A stretch of DNA of 64,000 nt, from positions 47,864,001 to 47,928,000 of the forward strand of contig CM114271.1 in assembly GCA_050084515.1 (NCBI GenBank), written 5' to 3'. The position numbers were made by a program, and so were the translations under genes. The stretch's first letter is position 1. The number at the start of each line of letters is the position of its first letter. This DNA is from Blasia pusilla (lineage: Eukaryota; Marchantiophyta; Marchantiopsida; Blasiales). Positions 1 through 9,400 of the stretch are shown piece by piece. Under the pieces are notes generated by a model that saw nothing but the letters and a program-made list of their open reading frames with translations, did no database searches and was not told the DNA's origin.

Positions 1-816
1 TCCGGCCGCATTTACCTCAGCGTCTTCGTCCACACTCGAGTCCGAAAACCTATCTTCCCTTTCCAACGGATCGGATGGCGAAGAGTTTAAGACATGGTTC
101 GAATCAGAACATTGCACAGAAATTGGAGGAGAATTCGATTCCAGGAATTTATCAGCATTGGGCTCAGCGCCCTGTGCCACGGGATTCATGGCACTTATAG
201 TCACGAATGGCAGGGGCACTTCCCCTACCTCTGTGAAGAAGTAATCCTCCACATTAACCTCTGCTTTCTCAGAATCAAGCTCAAAACTCTGCACCATCGA
301 CAGTGGAACTGTGGTGTTGCGAGACGTGAAGGCATCAGCTCTCGCGGCCGAATTGAAGTGGCAGTCCGGCTCCATAACCCACTCGAGATGATCCGAATGG
401 GCTGGAGAAATCTTCTGTTTAGTATTCACTGTTTCAGATGCATCCCCTGCCTCATGCTCAACTTGGGGATTCAAAGTGTCCGCCAGAAACTCCCAGTTCT
501 CCGATTCGGATCTCTCTGTCTTGACGCATACGTTTTCAACCATCTCTTCAGGTTTCACAGAACCCGTGTGTGTGACTGTCTCTGATTCAAGTGAATCCGG
601 TCTCGGCCCCTCTTGTTCATTCCGTGAGTCATCGTCTGCTACCTTCTGTTCCACACGAGGGGCTTCATCATCGTCGTTGCTCTTGCGGAGACTCCGAGCG
701 ATGAAGTATGCAGTTGCTGCCAAGGCACCCATGTATTGAATCTGCCTCCATGGACTTCCTTGCCCTTTAAGACCTCCCACCGCAGCAAGTGCGGCTGCTC
801 CGATCCATCCCACCAT
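1..816 (-). CDS. 5' part of a plant protein of unknown function, N-terminal hydrophobic segment, acidic body
   Basis: The reading frame is open without a stop from an ATG at 816 down to the window edge (272 codons), so this is the N-terminal part of a longer gene. The start sits in a good context (GCGAGATGG). Residues 1-45 are hydrophobic and glycine/alanine-rich (starting MVGWIGAAALAAVGG, then YMGALAATAYFIARSLRK), compatible with a membrane anchor or signal-anchor. From about residue 48 the protein becomes strongly acidic and serine-rich (SNDDDEAP...), low in complexity and probably disordered. No catalytic motif is visible. I do not recognise the family. No intron is needed in the visible part. 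The coding call rests on the long uninterrupted frame, the biased composition and the good start. Confidence 0.6.
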   Translation of the reverse strand, partial: MVGWIGAAALAAVGGLKGQGSPWRQIQYMGALAATAYFIARSLRKSNDDDEAPRVEQKVADDDSRNEQEGPRPDSLESETVTHTGSVKPEEMVENVCVKTERSESENWEFLADTLNPQVEHEAGDASETVNTKQKISPAHSDHLEWVMEPDCHFNSAARADAFTSRNTTVPLSMVQSFELDSEKAEVNVEDYFFTEVGEVPLPFVTISAMNPVAQGAEPNADKFLESNSPPISVQCSDSNHVLNSSPSDPLEREDRFSDSSVDEDAEVNAAG

Positions 817-1740
817 CTCGCGTTCTCGTTTGTGTTCTTGTCTGCATAACTTTCAAGCCAAACCCACCCTCAAAGCATGATCTCCATTGCAGATCCAAGC
901 CGCCTGATCCATATCAGCTCCCCGGTATTTTTTATCTCTCTCTCTCTCTCCTTGATCAGAAATAATTGCGGGAGAAAGTTCAACTAAGAAAACCCTCTCT
1001 CACAAGGTTGCTCGATCCTTCGTTCATTCGATGTGTCACTAACTCGCGCCAAATTAGACCCTCAAGCGTCGGCCCGTTTGTCAAATGTTGTGATCAATTC
1101 CACATCTAATTGATCACTCCTCCACAGCTTCTTTCCACGGTCTGTACATTCTGCCCCTTGTTCTTCCGATGCGTACAATTAAGGCGCTCTATCTATATGT
1201 ACGATTCCCTGTCAAACCCGAATCCACTATCGATTTCCCTGTCCGATTCTGCGCGCTCTCTGTCCTCGCGAATTACTCGAGCCACTTGCAGAAAAGTGCA
1301 GCGCGTCACCCCATTCCCGCGCTGTAGATCTTGGTGACTCGCGATCGCATCCCTAAGAACCCTGTCGCCACCTCACGATCCCCTCTCCGCTCATTTCGTA
1401 TCCGATTCTAGTGCCGACCGCTCACCTCCGGCTTCCACCGAATTCATCTGTTTCTTGGACGCACCGTCCCCTCCACCTCTAAAATACGTGCGGGACCGAT
1501 CACACAGAGTAGCGCGGCGACGAAGAGACAGCCTGCACGGGGAACCCATCGAACGTACAAAAGAGGAGGACACCGGTCCGGTGAAAGAGAAAAAAAAGGG
1601 GCGATGAACCCGGTGCAGCCAATTTAGGCACCGCGGCCTTCTCTTCTCTCCGGTGCGCTTGGGGTTTGACCGGAGAGTCCGCTGACTGCGGAAGATTCGT
1701 TCACGGGTCGATTCCACGGGGAGTGCTGTTTTTCACGGGA
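817..1740. promoter_or_regulatory. 5' UTR/promoter region of the minus-strand gene at 1-816
   Basis: No supported gene lies here. A short CT tract (about 937-953, GA-rich in the sense of the minus gene) lies about 120 bp upstream of the ATG at 816; such tracts are common in plant 5' UTRs and core promoters. The open frames at 1110-1337 and 1391-1717 have no recognisable content. Confidence 0.35.
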
Positions 1741-2027
1741 GTAGACTACTTGTGAAACAAACATGACATTATTGTCAAAATAATTTCTTTTTACTAGATG
1801 TGTAACATCATTAATTTCTTTTCTAGTGTTTTTTTTTCTTATTTTTATTATTATGAGAGTTTTTTTTTATTTGCAAATCCGTATCAATTTTCACGTGATG
1901 ATTGGTTAACAAAAAAATGTTTCACATGCTACGGGCAGCAAGAATTTTTTTTTGAATTTATGTGCAATATTATTTATCTCTTCTCTTCACGGGCTATACA
2001 CTAGCTCTTCAAACATTTTTTTTATTT

Positions 2028-2055
2028 CCCGTGCATCGCACGGGTACCTTACTAG
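2028..2055 (+). mobile_element. Helitron-like 3' terminus (hairpin plus CTAG)
   Basis: A 7-bp stem hairpin (CCCGTGC-ATC-GCACGGG, 2028-2044) is followed by TACCTTACTAG and then T. Helitron 3' ends have a short GC-rich hairpin a few bases before a terminal CTRR, here CTAG, with insertion before a host T. The same hairpin family is common in non-autonomous plant Helitrons. The AT-rich DNA upstream (about 1740-2027) is probably the body of a non-autonomous element, but I found no clear TC 5' end. A second, degenerate end-like sequence in the opposite orientation (AGTAGTAAGAATGCCCGTAC) abuts it. Confidence 0.45.
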
Positions 2056-3502
2056 TAGTAAGAATGCCCGTACGAATTTAACAACGAAAAAAATTTTGCA
2101 ATGACTCCATCTTCTTACGAATCGAGTGATCCACGACTTTCGTCCGCTCTATATCTCTCGAGGCTATTGGCGTACAGCAGTTGTTCGGAGGCGGTAATCC
2201 GAGGTTTATGTTCCCTTACAAATCTTTCAACATTGGAGGCCATGGACCCAATGCACTCACTCAACAATCACACGTCATCGCTAGCTCCGTAGTCTCACTC
2301 TGTAGCATAACCTAAGAATCCATCCCTAGCTCCATGTTGGACTCTGGTTCAATTGCGACGCTCAATCAGTCACAATTACTTCTCACGATCCATAATTTTC
2401 ACAATCTAACATTTCCAATTTTTAAATCCAAATCAACACTCCGCGGTCGTTCTACCGATGTTGGTCGAGAGCTAAAATCAATGTAGATTTTTTTTTTATG
2501 GAAGACGCATTCTTTTACCAGGAAACGTGGAATGGGGACACTCTACCATTGATTAATGACCTTAACCCGAGAGTAGTTTCAAGGGGTTAAGAAGCTCGAC
2601 ATATGACACACGACAAAATATCTGGTCAGAACCTAGAAATCCAATGGAGAGGTCCATGTCATCCCTCTCCTCAATCACGACGTTGCCGATAAACAATTGT
2701 GACCATGCAACATTGCAAACGTTCAAATCCAGACCAAACTCCGCAATCTGTCTACGATAGAAAGATAGAAAGTAGTGGACCATCACAAAAATCCCGACTG
2801 ACAGACTCCCAAATTTAAACCCCCATTATCAATGCTTTATTTTTTAAACGTCCATGATTGAGATGGTCGCGATCCTTTCGCCGGGCAATCAGAAGCCCAA
2901 TATTCAAAAGCCAAATCGTTCCAATCCAACTCGTTACATTTAGTACAATAGTAAATCCCCGCTCGACATGAATGTGGTAGCTATGAACACGGGAAACCTC
3001 CAGAAACCAATACCTAGGTTTGCACCGCTCAGGGATTGCCAATAGTAGGCACTCTCTTGGCTGCACCGGGGCACTGGATAGTGCTATATTAGAGCCAAAG
3101 TTGTGAACTCAAATGGCATGCAATGATCAATGCAAACGATACTGCCCCAGATCGAGGATGCCAATTCTCAATGGTCTATTGGAGTTAGTGATGATGCAGG
3201 ATGAGTTGCTAAACAAAAAGTTCACCTCACAGAGAGAGGGTGCCATACATTAGTTGTGAGATTCCATGATCAAACCAGAGAACCAAATGAGTAGAATCGC
3301 ACATAAGTGTTGAAGAGCTTGAAGATTACTTTTCAGATATTACTCTCGTGCAAAACCATGACATCCAAGCAAGCATATTCTTCTAGATGGATTCTATGTA
3401 ACCAATTAGAAGTGCTCTGTCACTTTGAAGACGGCCTAATCTTGCATGACCTAAATAGTGGTGCAAAGCTAAAATGATTACAGGGAAAAAGCAGGAGTCT
3501 AA
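2056..3502. other. Intergenic DNA without a recognised gene
   Basis: Short open frames occur on both strands (for example 2562-2786 and 2815-3066 minus), but none has family motifs, splice structure or composition supporting a gene. The interval about 3065-3260 shares diverged similarity with 59785-59940 (see the repeat entry). Its right boundary is the probable target site of retrotransposon copy A (flank ctaa, 3499-3502). Confidence 0.4.
3065..3260. repeat. Diverged dispersed repeat, partner at about 59785-59940
   Basis: The segment around 3110 (AATGGCATGCAATGATCAAT) matches the one around 59797 (AATGGCATGCAATACTCAAT). Both are followed at similar distance by AAAAGTTCACCTCA-type sequence and an AGAGAGA stretch. 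The two are clearly related but eroded, consistent with an old dispersed transposon fragment. No coding content is recognised. Confidence 0.35.
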
Positions 3503-3630
3503 TCTCGTGTGCATACACATCGCTACACAACAGACATTGCTGTCAATGATCATACATACAAACACGCACGATCCCATGCTAATTCATGGCATCCAAACAA
3601 CGAGACAAGAAGTACCAGAATATCTCCAAT
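3503..3630 (-). repeat. Terminal S repeat (S2) of copy A
   Basis: This block of about 128 bp forms the outer 3' end of copy A. In element sense it starts ATTGGAGATATT and ends GTGTATGCACACGAGA (other copies end GCGCACGACA). Homologous blocks lie at 4152-4278, 47266-47393, 57604-57714 and 58235-58362. Confidence 0.8.
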
Positions 3631-4149
3631 AAAATAAGATCCAATCTCTCTCAACACCATAGCTCTCAAATGTGTGCGCTCTCACATGTCTCTCTCAATG
3701 TCAAACCAAACCAAACCCACTCTCCTAATTAGAGGCTTGGGTTACACTCACAAGGCAAGGGACCATAGCTCTGCTGCCTCGTGCCAAGAGGTTCAACAAA
3801 GAGAGAATGAGCTCTCAAGCTCTCTTTCTCTTGAAGGTATATTTGCTTCCCTCTCCCAAGCTCTCTCCTCGATAACCTATGCTTGTAGGTCATCTCCTTG
3901 TCTCTTGACTTGCTATAGCGGGTCAAGGGCCACTTCCTAAAGTGGAAAGTCAACTATACTCCAAATGTAAACTTACCCGAAATAATAATTTTCTCTATAT
4001 GGCTCCAAATGAGCCGAAACAAAGGGGAAACCTGCTCTCTCAAGTTACATGTGCCCTCAACAGGTCATCCTTGACCTCTTGAAGTTGTCCTCCAATATCT
4101 TCGAAGGCGCTCTACTAAATCTCGCTGATATATCCTAAAATCCGTGACA
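3631..4149 (-). repeat. 3' core repeat (A2) of copy A
   Basis: This block of about 519 bp in element sense begins TGTCACGGATTTTAGG and ends GATTGGATCTTATTTT. It is closely similar to the 5' core at 14551-15063 and also matches 40994-41470, 54203-54717 and 57717-58233. It corresponds to the only block shared by both ends of the element, so it is the LTR-equivalent. Confidence 0.8.
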
Positions 4150-4151
4150 GT

Positions 4152-4278
4152 TGTCGTACACATACACATCGCTACATAACATACATCGTTGTCAACGATC
4201 ATACACACATCATCCACGATCCCATGCTAACTCATGGCATCCAAATAACGAGACAATAAATACCAAAATATCTCCAAT
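4152..4278 (-). repeat. Internal S repeat (S1) of copy A, between polypurine tract and core
   Basis: This is a second copy of the block that also ends the element at 3503-3630. In element sense it runs ATTGGAGATATT to GTACGACA and is separated from the core by two bases (AC). The CA-AC-TG junction looks like the joint between two retroviral-type ends. Confidence 0.75.
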
Positions 4279-4290
4279 CACCCCCCTAGT
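4279..4290 (-). promoter_or_regulatory. Polypurine tract of copy A
   Basis: In element sense AACTAGGGGGG is followed by TG and then the S1 repeat. A purine run directly before the 3' repeat is the expected plus-strand primer of LTR-type retrotransposons. Copy B has the equivalent GAGCTAGGGGGG just before 57604. Confidence 0.6.
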
Positions 4291-4462
4291 TGGTGGTTAG
4301 GTGCCTCTAACTCTAGATAGCCATCTATCCCTACCTACCATGACATACATCTCTCGGACGTTAAGAGCAAAAAGGCCGAGTGCTCATATGGCCCCATCAT
4401 TAGTCGCCTTCTTGTCATCCATGTCACAGACACAAGTCAGAATCTAGAACTACCTACTCTAT

Positions 4463-4599
4463 GTACATCTGGGATACATCCATCATCCTTGAGGAACCCT
4501 AGTGAGAGGTGGCCTCAGACATGCCATATGCCACCCTCTCAAACACCCATCACAGACTAGCATAGTGGGTGCACCACGAGCGGAACCACACAACATACA
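4463..4599 (-). pseudogene. PHD zinc finger downstream of integrase, copy A
   Basis: In one frame the sequence gives CMLCGSARG, then MLVCDGCLRGWHMACLRPPL, then a stop, then WMYPRC. The C4HC3 pattern of a PHD finger is clear: C-x2-C, CDGC, H-x2-C and a W-x-(C)-x2-C end. Seven of eight zinc ligands are present; the penultimate Cys is Tyr (WMYPRC), and a stop replaces a residue before it. The frame is shifted by one relative to the upstream integrase frame (4550-4873). PHD fingers read histone H3 tails, so a targeting role like that of chromodomains in other gypsy elements is plausible; this is inference. Confidence 0.75.
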
Positions 4600-4639
4600 T
4601 CGCAAGCCTGCAAGAAACTAGTGCTAAGCTGGGATTAAC

Positions 4640-5760
4640 TATACCGTCAATGTCAGGAAGGTGACATGGCATAGAATTACGTACATGGTCCTTCCAAACT
4701 ATACCATCGCGTCCCTCCAATAAGAGAACACCAAATGGAAAAATCTCATGCATTCTCAAGATGGTGTGCCCTACAGTCACATCCAACATCGTGGGTCTGC
4801 TGCAAGTAGACATAGTCTCCTTGATGAAACCTCCATATAGTCGGTCAATAACTACGTCCCCGAATAGTCGCATACCTCAACGTATCCCGATGCTATGCAA
4901 TTGCCAAGTTCTTAAATGCCATGGGCATCACTCTCTGAAACAACTCAGCCTTAGAGAACATGCTCGCATCCATACATTAGGGTCATCAAGGTTCAACACC
5001 TCACCAACAAAAATGGCCGCAAGTAAATCTGGCTCTCGGCCATAAAGCAGCAAGTAGGGTGAGAAAGACGCTAAGGATGCGTGCTTGTTGAATCTATATT
5101 CCATCGCCAACCACGGAAAATGGAGGTCCCAATCTCCTAGGTGACCTCTCTGCAAGCCATACTTGCGTAATCGTCTCTTCACCGTCTGCACAACCCTCTC
5201 CGCTAGTCCGTCCGCCTCAAGATGATCTCGCAAAGTGATGCGGTGGTCGATCAACGCCTGATCACACAAGGCCTGAAAATCCCCGCGAAAATCCGTACCC
5301 TGGTTTGTCAACACCTCAACTAATGCGCCTTAATGACTCAGCACTTGATCTAGGAAGGCATACGCTACTCCCTCACTCGCTTTGTCAAGAAATGCAAGCA
5401 ACTCTATCCACTTCGAGAAGTGCTCGACCATCACCAACACATAACGACTATGGCGCTCTGTCAAAGGCAAAGGTCCTGCAAAATCCAAACTCCATCTATA
5501 ACCTGAACCCATGATCGGAAGTGGATGAAACTCTGGAGTTGGAGCATTGAACGATGCTTTGACTTGATCACACACCATGCACCTGGCAACAAACTGTTGA
5601 ACGTCAGTCTACATGCCTCGCCACCAATACTGTATCTAGAGCAAGCTGTACGTCTGCTTCAGTCCAAAATGACCCAACTCCTCGTGGGCATGATGCACCA
5701 AACGCGCTCTCTATGAAGGATAAGGCACTACACGTACTCTACTATCCTCCCAAATTCGCA
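4640..5760 (-). pseudogene. Integrase remnant, copy A
   Basis: Two open frames carry the core: 5330-5578 (GYRWSLDFAGPLPL, first catalytic Asp) and 4928-5314 (starting MLTNQGTDFRGDF, with the second-Asp region read as LTNQG and a glutamate in EADGLAERVVQTVK). The zinc-binding HHCC region lies upstream (5579-5760) in broken frames. A conserved tail (4550-4873, LEGRDGIVWKDHV then CHLPDIDG) leads into the PHD finger. Frames shift between these blocks, so no functional protein is encoded. Confidence 0.75.
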
Positions 5761-5898
5761 ACACATGTGCCTCCTCCCACCATAACCATTTGGCTCGCTG
5801 TAGGATCCAATCCCGCTCTCTAGCACCCACTGTGCTTGCGACGTTGCCAGTACGCAGGTACTCAAAGACCACTCCATCGTCGTGAATGTCTCGGCCCC

Positions 5899-6640
5899 CT
5901 ATCGCCCCTCACCGGCCTCTAGATTGAAAGACTCTCCGTGAGACCTCGCCATCGAAGTTTCAATAATCTGGCTTTCCATAGCCAACAAGCCCAAATAGGC
6001 TGACGCGTGCCATCTTCGCACCAAATCCTCATCACTCTCACCAAGCCAACGAGTTCCAATCGCATCTCGCTCACTCAGGCATGGGTTACGGCTCAAACCA
6101 TCTTCATCTTGGTTGAGCATCCTAGGTCTATGCACCACTTGGAAGTCATACTCCTGCAACAAAAGAGCCCACCTCGCAAGCTTCCGTGTAAGCTTGTCGG
6201 ACTCCATCAACCACTTAAGTGGCTGATGATCACTAACGATGGTAAAGGGATTGCCGAATAAATAACACCTGAAATGTGCAATAGCCCACACCGTAGCCAA
6301 GCACTCACCCTCATACAAGCTATACTTTGCCTTTGCAGCGTTGTTCGAGCGACTAGCGTAAGCCACCACGAACTCTCTACCATCATTATCATGCTGGGTG
6401 AGCACCGCTCCAAGCCCCAGCACGCTCCAATCGGTATGAAACTGGAAAGGACACCCCTTGGTCGGTCTCCTCAATATGGGCGCGGATGTCAATCTATCCT
6501 TGAGTAGCTGAAATGCTCTCTCATGCTCATCCCCCGAGTGCCACTCCTAATCCACCTTGGTCAGCAAGGTTAGCGGCTTCACAATCGAACTGAAATCCTT
6601 GACGTACCGTCAATAGTAGTTCGCCAATCCCATGAATGCA
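5899..6640 (-). pseudogene. RNase H domain with C-terminal reverse transcriptase edge, copy A
   Basis: The open frame 5899-6492 (197 aa) has the Ty3-type RNase H layout: FHTDWSVLGLGAVL (first acidic residue), YEGECLATVWAI (Glu), VSDHQPLKWLM (Asp), followed by the tether-like LQEYDFQVVHRP. Just upstream (6500-6640) broken frames match the thumb/connection sequence (FMGLANYY, KPLTLLTKVD). The reverse transcriptase palm with YVDD is not present between here and the methyltransferase. Confidence 0.8.
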
Positions 6641-6929
6641 CAAACTCAACTCACATCTATAGGGCGTGGAAATATCTCCTCTAGATGTCACTCCTGCTCC
6701 TTGTCACTTGTGAGTAGCCGATAGGCTGAGATCTATCGTGGATAGGGCATAGGAGCCACTGGACTATCTTGAGTGTAACTTTGTCCCGCGGCGTTGGATG
6801 AGGTTGAGGATAGGTCCGTTGTGTCAGGAACGTTGTTTCTAACAACCTTCCTGTTGTGGTCTTTCATAGCCGGATGACTTGTTGAGCAAGTCACCCGTCC
6901 CTGGTAACATGTGCGCGCAGGTGGTGTGT

Positions 6930-8000
6930 CGATCTCCTCGGGTCTTGCCCCAAGCCACTGCCTCAACCCTCTCGGTAGGCATGGGACTCACCAATGCAAC
7001 AATTGTGATCTGTCGCATCCTCAAACGACGTTGTTGAGCTACTCCTAAGCTAAAAATCCATGTCAAGCAGTTCAGGTCCATCGCCTAACCCAAGATATGA
7101 TGTCGTGAATGCCTATGATAGTGATGGTATTGCCGTCACTCCTATGGGAAATCCATTGCTTGCTCTTGCTCATCAGCGTTGGGCTCCACCAGCCGTTGTA
7201 CTTGGTCATCCCAAACCAAGCCACGCCCGGCCTCCTTGAATGCATAGGAAGCCGGAAAGCTCATAAATGTGGGAAAGGCTGCCTATGGCATGCCAATCCT
7301 ATTGACCACAGTCAATGGCGATCGATCATTGTGCCTCACTGCTTGTGATCGATGGCGCGGATCCAACATGGAATCCACCAACAACTAGAAGGGGCACTCC
7401 ACTCGTGCATATGGCCTCCGCAACACCTCGTGTGGCATCAAGTTGGTCCACCAAAGACGCGGGCGGTGTGCTCTACAACCGACACTCTCCGCATCCAAAA
7501 ACACTACTGAGCCAAGCCAATCCATGCACGCACCTAATGTGCACTCGTGACCACCCGTGACCTCGAATCTCCCAAGATCGGTACATCCTACAGAATGTAT
7601 GATGTAGAACGGGAGTGATGCTCCTGCAAGTATTGCAAAATCCACATCCTCTCCCAAAATAACCTAGATCAAGTATTAGCTAACCCACTTCCTTGTCCAA
7701 CACTCGATTGGCCCTGACACGGCCAACCAGAAATGACCAAGTTGATGGTCCCTACCCGCTCCAAGTCCTGCGCCCCCAACAATGAAATATCCCTTGGTAG
7801 GGAACTCTGGTATCCCTCGATATTGGATGCAGACAACAAGTCAAGAAATGGAGGCGTAATTGCGCCACATGGTGAAGTGAAGCGCGCCGCGCAACATCAT
7901 CAACCTCCACATACAAGTATTGCTGCACGCGTACTCTTGCCTGCAAAACAACACCTAACCCAGTGTTGATCCCTCCAAAGAGATCCAATGCGCCACACAA
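6930..8000 (-). pseudogene. C5-cytosine DNA methyltransferase domain, copy A (broken)
   Basis: Motif I is ALDLFGGINTGL (7971-7985 encodes DLFGG). Motif IV is SGWPCQGQSSVG, with the catalytic Cys codon intact at 7717-7719. The motif VI region is shifted, and the codon aligned to the catalytic Glu of ENV is TAG. Motif VIII is HRPRLWWTNL (about 7430-7465). Motif IX/X is MDFPIGVTAI (about 7130-7165), then QAIDLNCLTWIFSLG (about 7040-7090). The canonical I-to-X order argues against the rearranged DRM class; the short end pattern recalls DNMT3-like enzymes. The family transfers methyl from S-adenosylmethionine to cytosine C5. Multiple frameshifts make this copy inactive. Confidence 0.75.
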
Positions 8001-8097
8001 TGGGTGTGGTATCCAAGGGCATCATCATAGCATTCTCAGCTACCTCGGGTTCCTCTGACCCATCACGCTCTGGTGCAAACGTCTCGCTCCATACCGT

Positions 8098-8780
8098 CTA
8101 CACATACACAACGCCTAAGCGTTGAAGCTCCTCAATCGAGCCCCAAAGCGGAACCTCTCCTCCAAGGACTAATGCGGCTACCATGACACTCCTCTCCATA
8201 GAAATGTCAGAAATGGAAGTGTCCTCTGCATGGACATGTTCCTCAATCAAATGACTAGGCCAATTGATGGCGCTGCTAAATGCTACTAAGGTCACCTTCT
8301 CTCTTGGCCATCACTCGATCACTGCATCTGTAAATTGAACGGGTAATGAGCTAAGGCGTCCATCACTTGAATGCCATCTTGGTCTGTAGGATGCTGACTC
8401 CTCCAAGTAATCCAAGGAAAACCCCATCGGATACAACATTGCTCCACCAACCAAGATGTCGTAGGACTTTGGATCGATCACTATCGCCTTGGTTTGCACC
8501 ACGAACTCATCTGTAGGATGTCCTAGGCAAATCCTCACCATGACCTCCTGTCGGGTGATATACTGTGTGGTACTTGCTCCACCCAAGGATGTCTGTATCC
8601 AGAATGGACAACGCTCCACATCAGCTCTGGTAAAGCTCAGACCTCTAGATGCCGCTTTCCCCAACATTAGGGATTGCGCTCTTGAATCCAACAAGACGCG
8701 ATGCGGACTAAAAGCTCTACCTCCTAGACTCACCAACTAGAAGACCTCGCCCCGGTAATCCAGCAATACAATACTAGGAG
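8098..8780 (-). pseudogene. Retroviral-type aspartic protease and linker, copy A
   Basis: Open frame 8311-8736 carries VLLDSRAQSLMLG. The catalytic D-S/T-G triad is read here as DSR (Asp codon 8686-8688); copy D keeps DSG at the same place. It is followed by the flap region (TTQYITRQEVMVRI) and a conserved ILVGGAMLYPMGFSLDY segment that resembles the C-terminal part of the protease fold. A linker (8098-8295) joins it to the methyltransferase. The Gly to Arg change should abolish activity. Confidence 0.7.
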
Positions 8781-8784
8781 AAGC

Positions 8785-9400
8785 CATGGCACGCTCTATC
8801 GCAGGTCTAGCGGGTATCTCCGCCATCCTAGCAGCCGTAGCTTGCCATGAATTTGACGTGGACAGCACGAGTATTGGCTCCAAGGGCAGGTCCATCACCT
8901 CCTATGCAATCACCTCTAAACGTGATGCAGGAACTCCATATCCATGCTCACATAACATAGCGGCCAGCCAAAAAACCTCGGCGGGCATACCTCCCAATGT
9001 CATAACATCGCAAATAGAAAATAAAGGAGCGCAGTACACAACGGTGGCCGCCCCCAACAACATCCTCGACACATGCTCCTCCTGAGCATCAGCAAAAGGA
9101 GTCATTGCACTTGCTTCTCCCATCGCCCTATGTGCCTGCACACCAACAACATCACCAACTCTCCGAGAACTCGGATCAAGACCCATCAATGGGGTCCTCA
9201 TTGCCTCAGATAACGTGAAAGACTGAGGAAGCCTCGTCTGTTTCCTGGCTTCCCCTCCCTGTGGATCCAACTCTACGGCTGCTCCACGCGTAACAACTGC
9301 AGCGGCCTCCATCTAGGCACCCCGCATATCCAACCAGGATCCTCCATATCTCTCGCTGCTCCATAAGACGTTGATGCCACCAATCTGGCATCGAGTAACC
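8785..9400 (-). other. Conserved spacer domain between gag and protease, copy A
   Basis: Open frame 8902-9312 (136 aa) includes MGEASAMTPFADAQEEHV, then MLLGAATVVYCAPLFSICDV and GGMPAEVFWLAAMLCEHGYG. The same segment is kept in copy B (44654-45040) and copy D (50499-51116). It matches no family I recognise. Its conservation in three copies suggests it was translated, either as the end of Gag or the start of Pol. Confidence 0.5.

Noticed and set aside
3503-3630. The S block being a preferred target sequence rather than part of the element
   Set aside because: In copies B and D the S block lies inside the interval bounded by interrupted LINE or copy B sequence, and the target on the other side carries no S remnant.
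4550-4873. Chromodomain after the integrase
   Set aside because: The segment following the DDE core shows no chromodomain aromatic pattern; the downstream zinc-ligand pattern is that of a PHD finger.
6930-8000. Assigning the methyltransferase to the plant DRM class
   Set aside because: DRM enzymes have rearranged motifs (VI-X before I-V); here motif I precedes IV, VI, VIII and IX/X.
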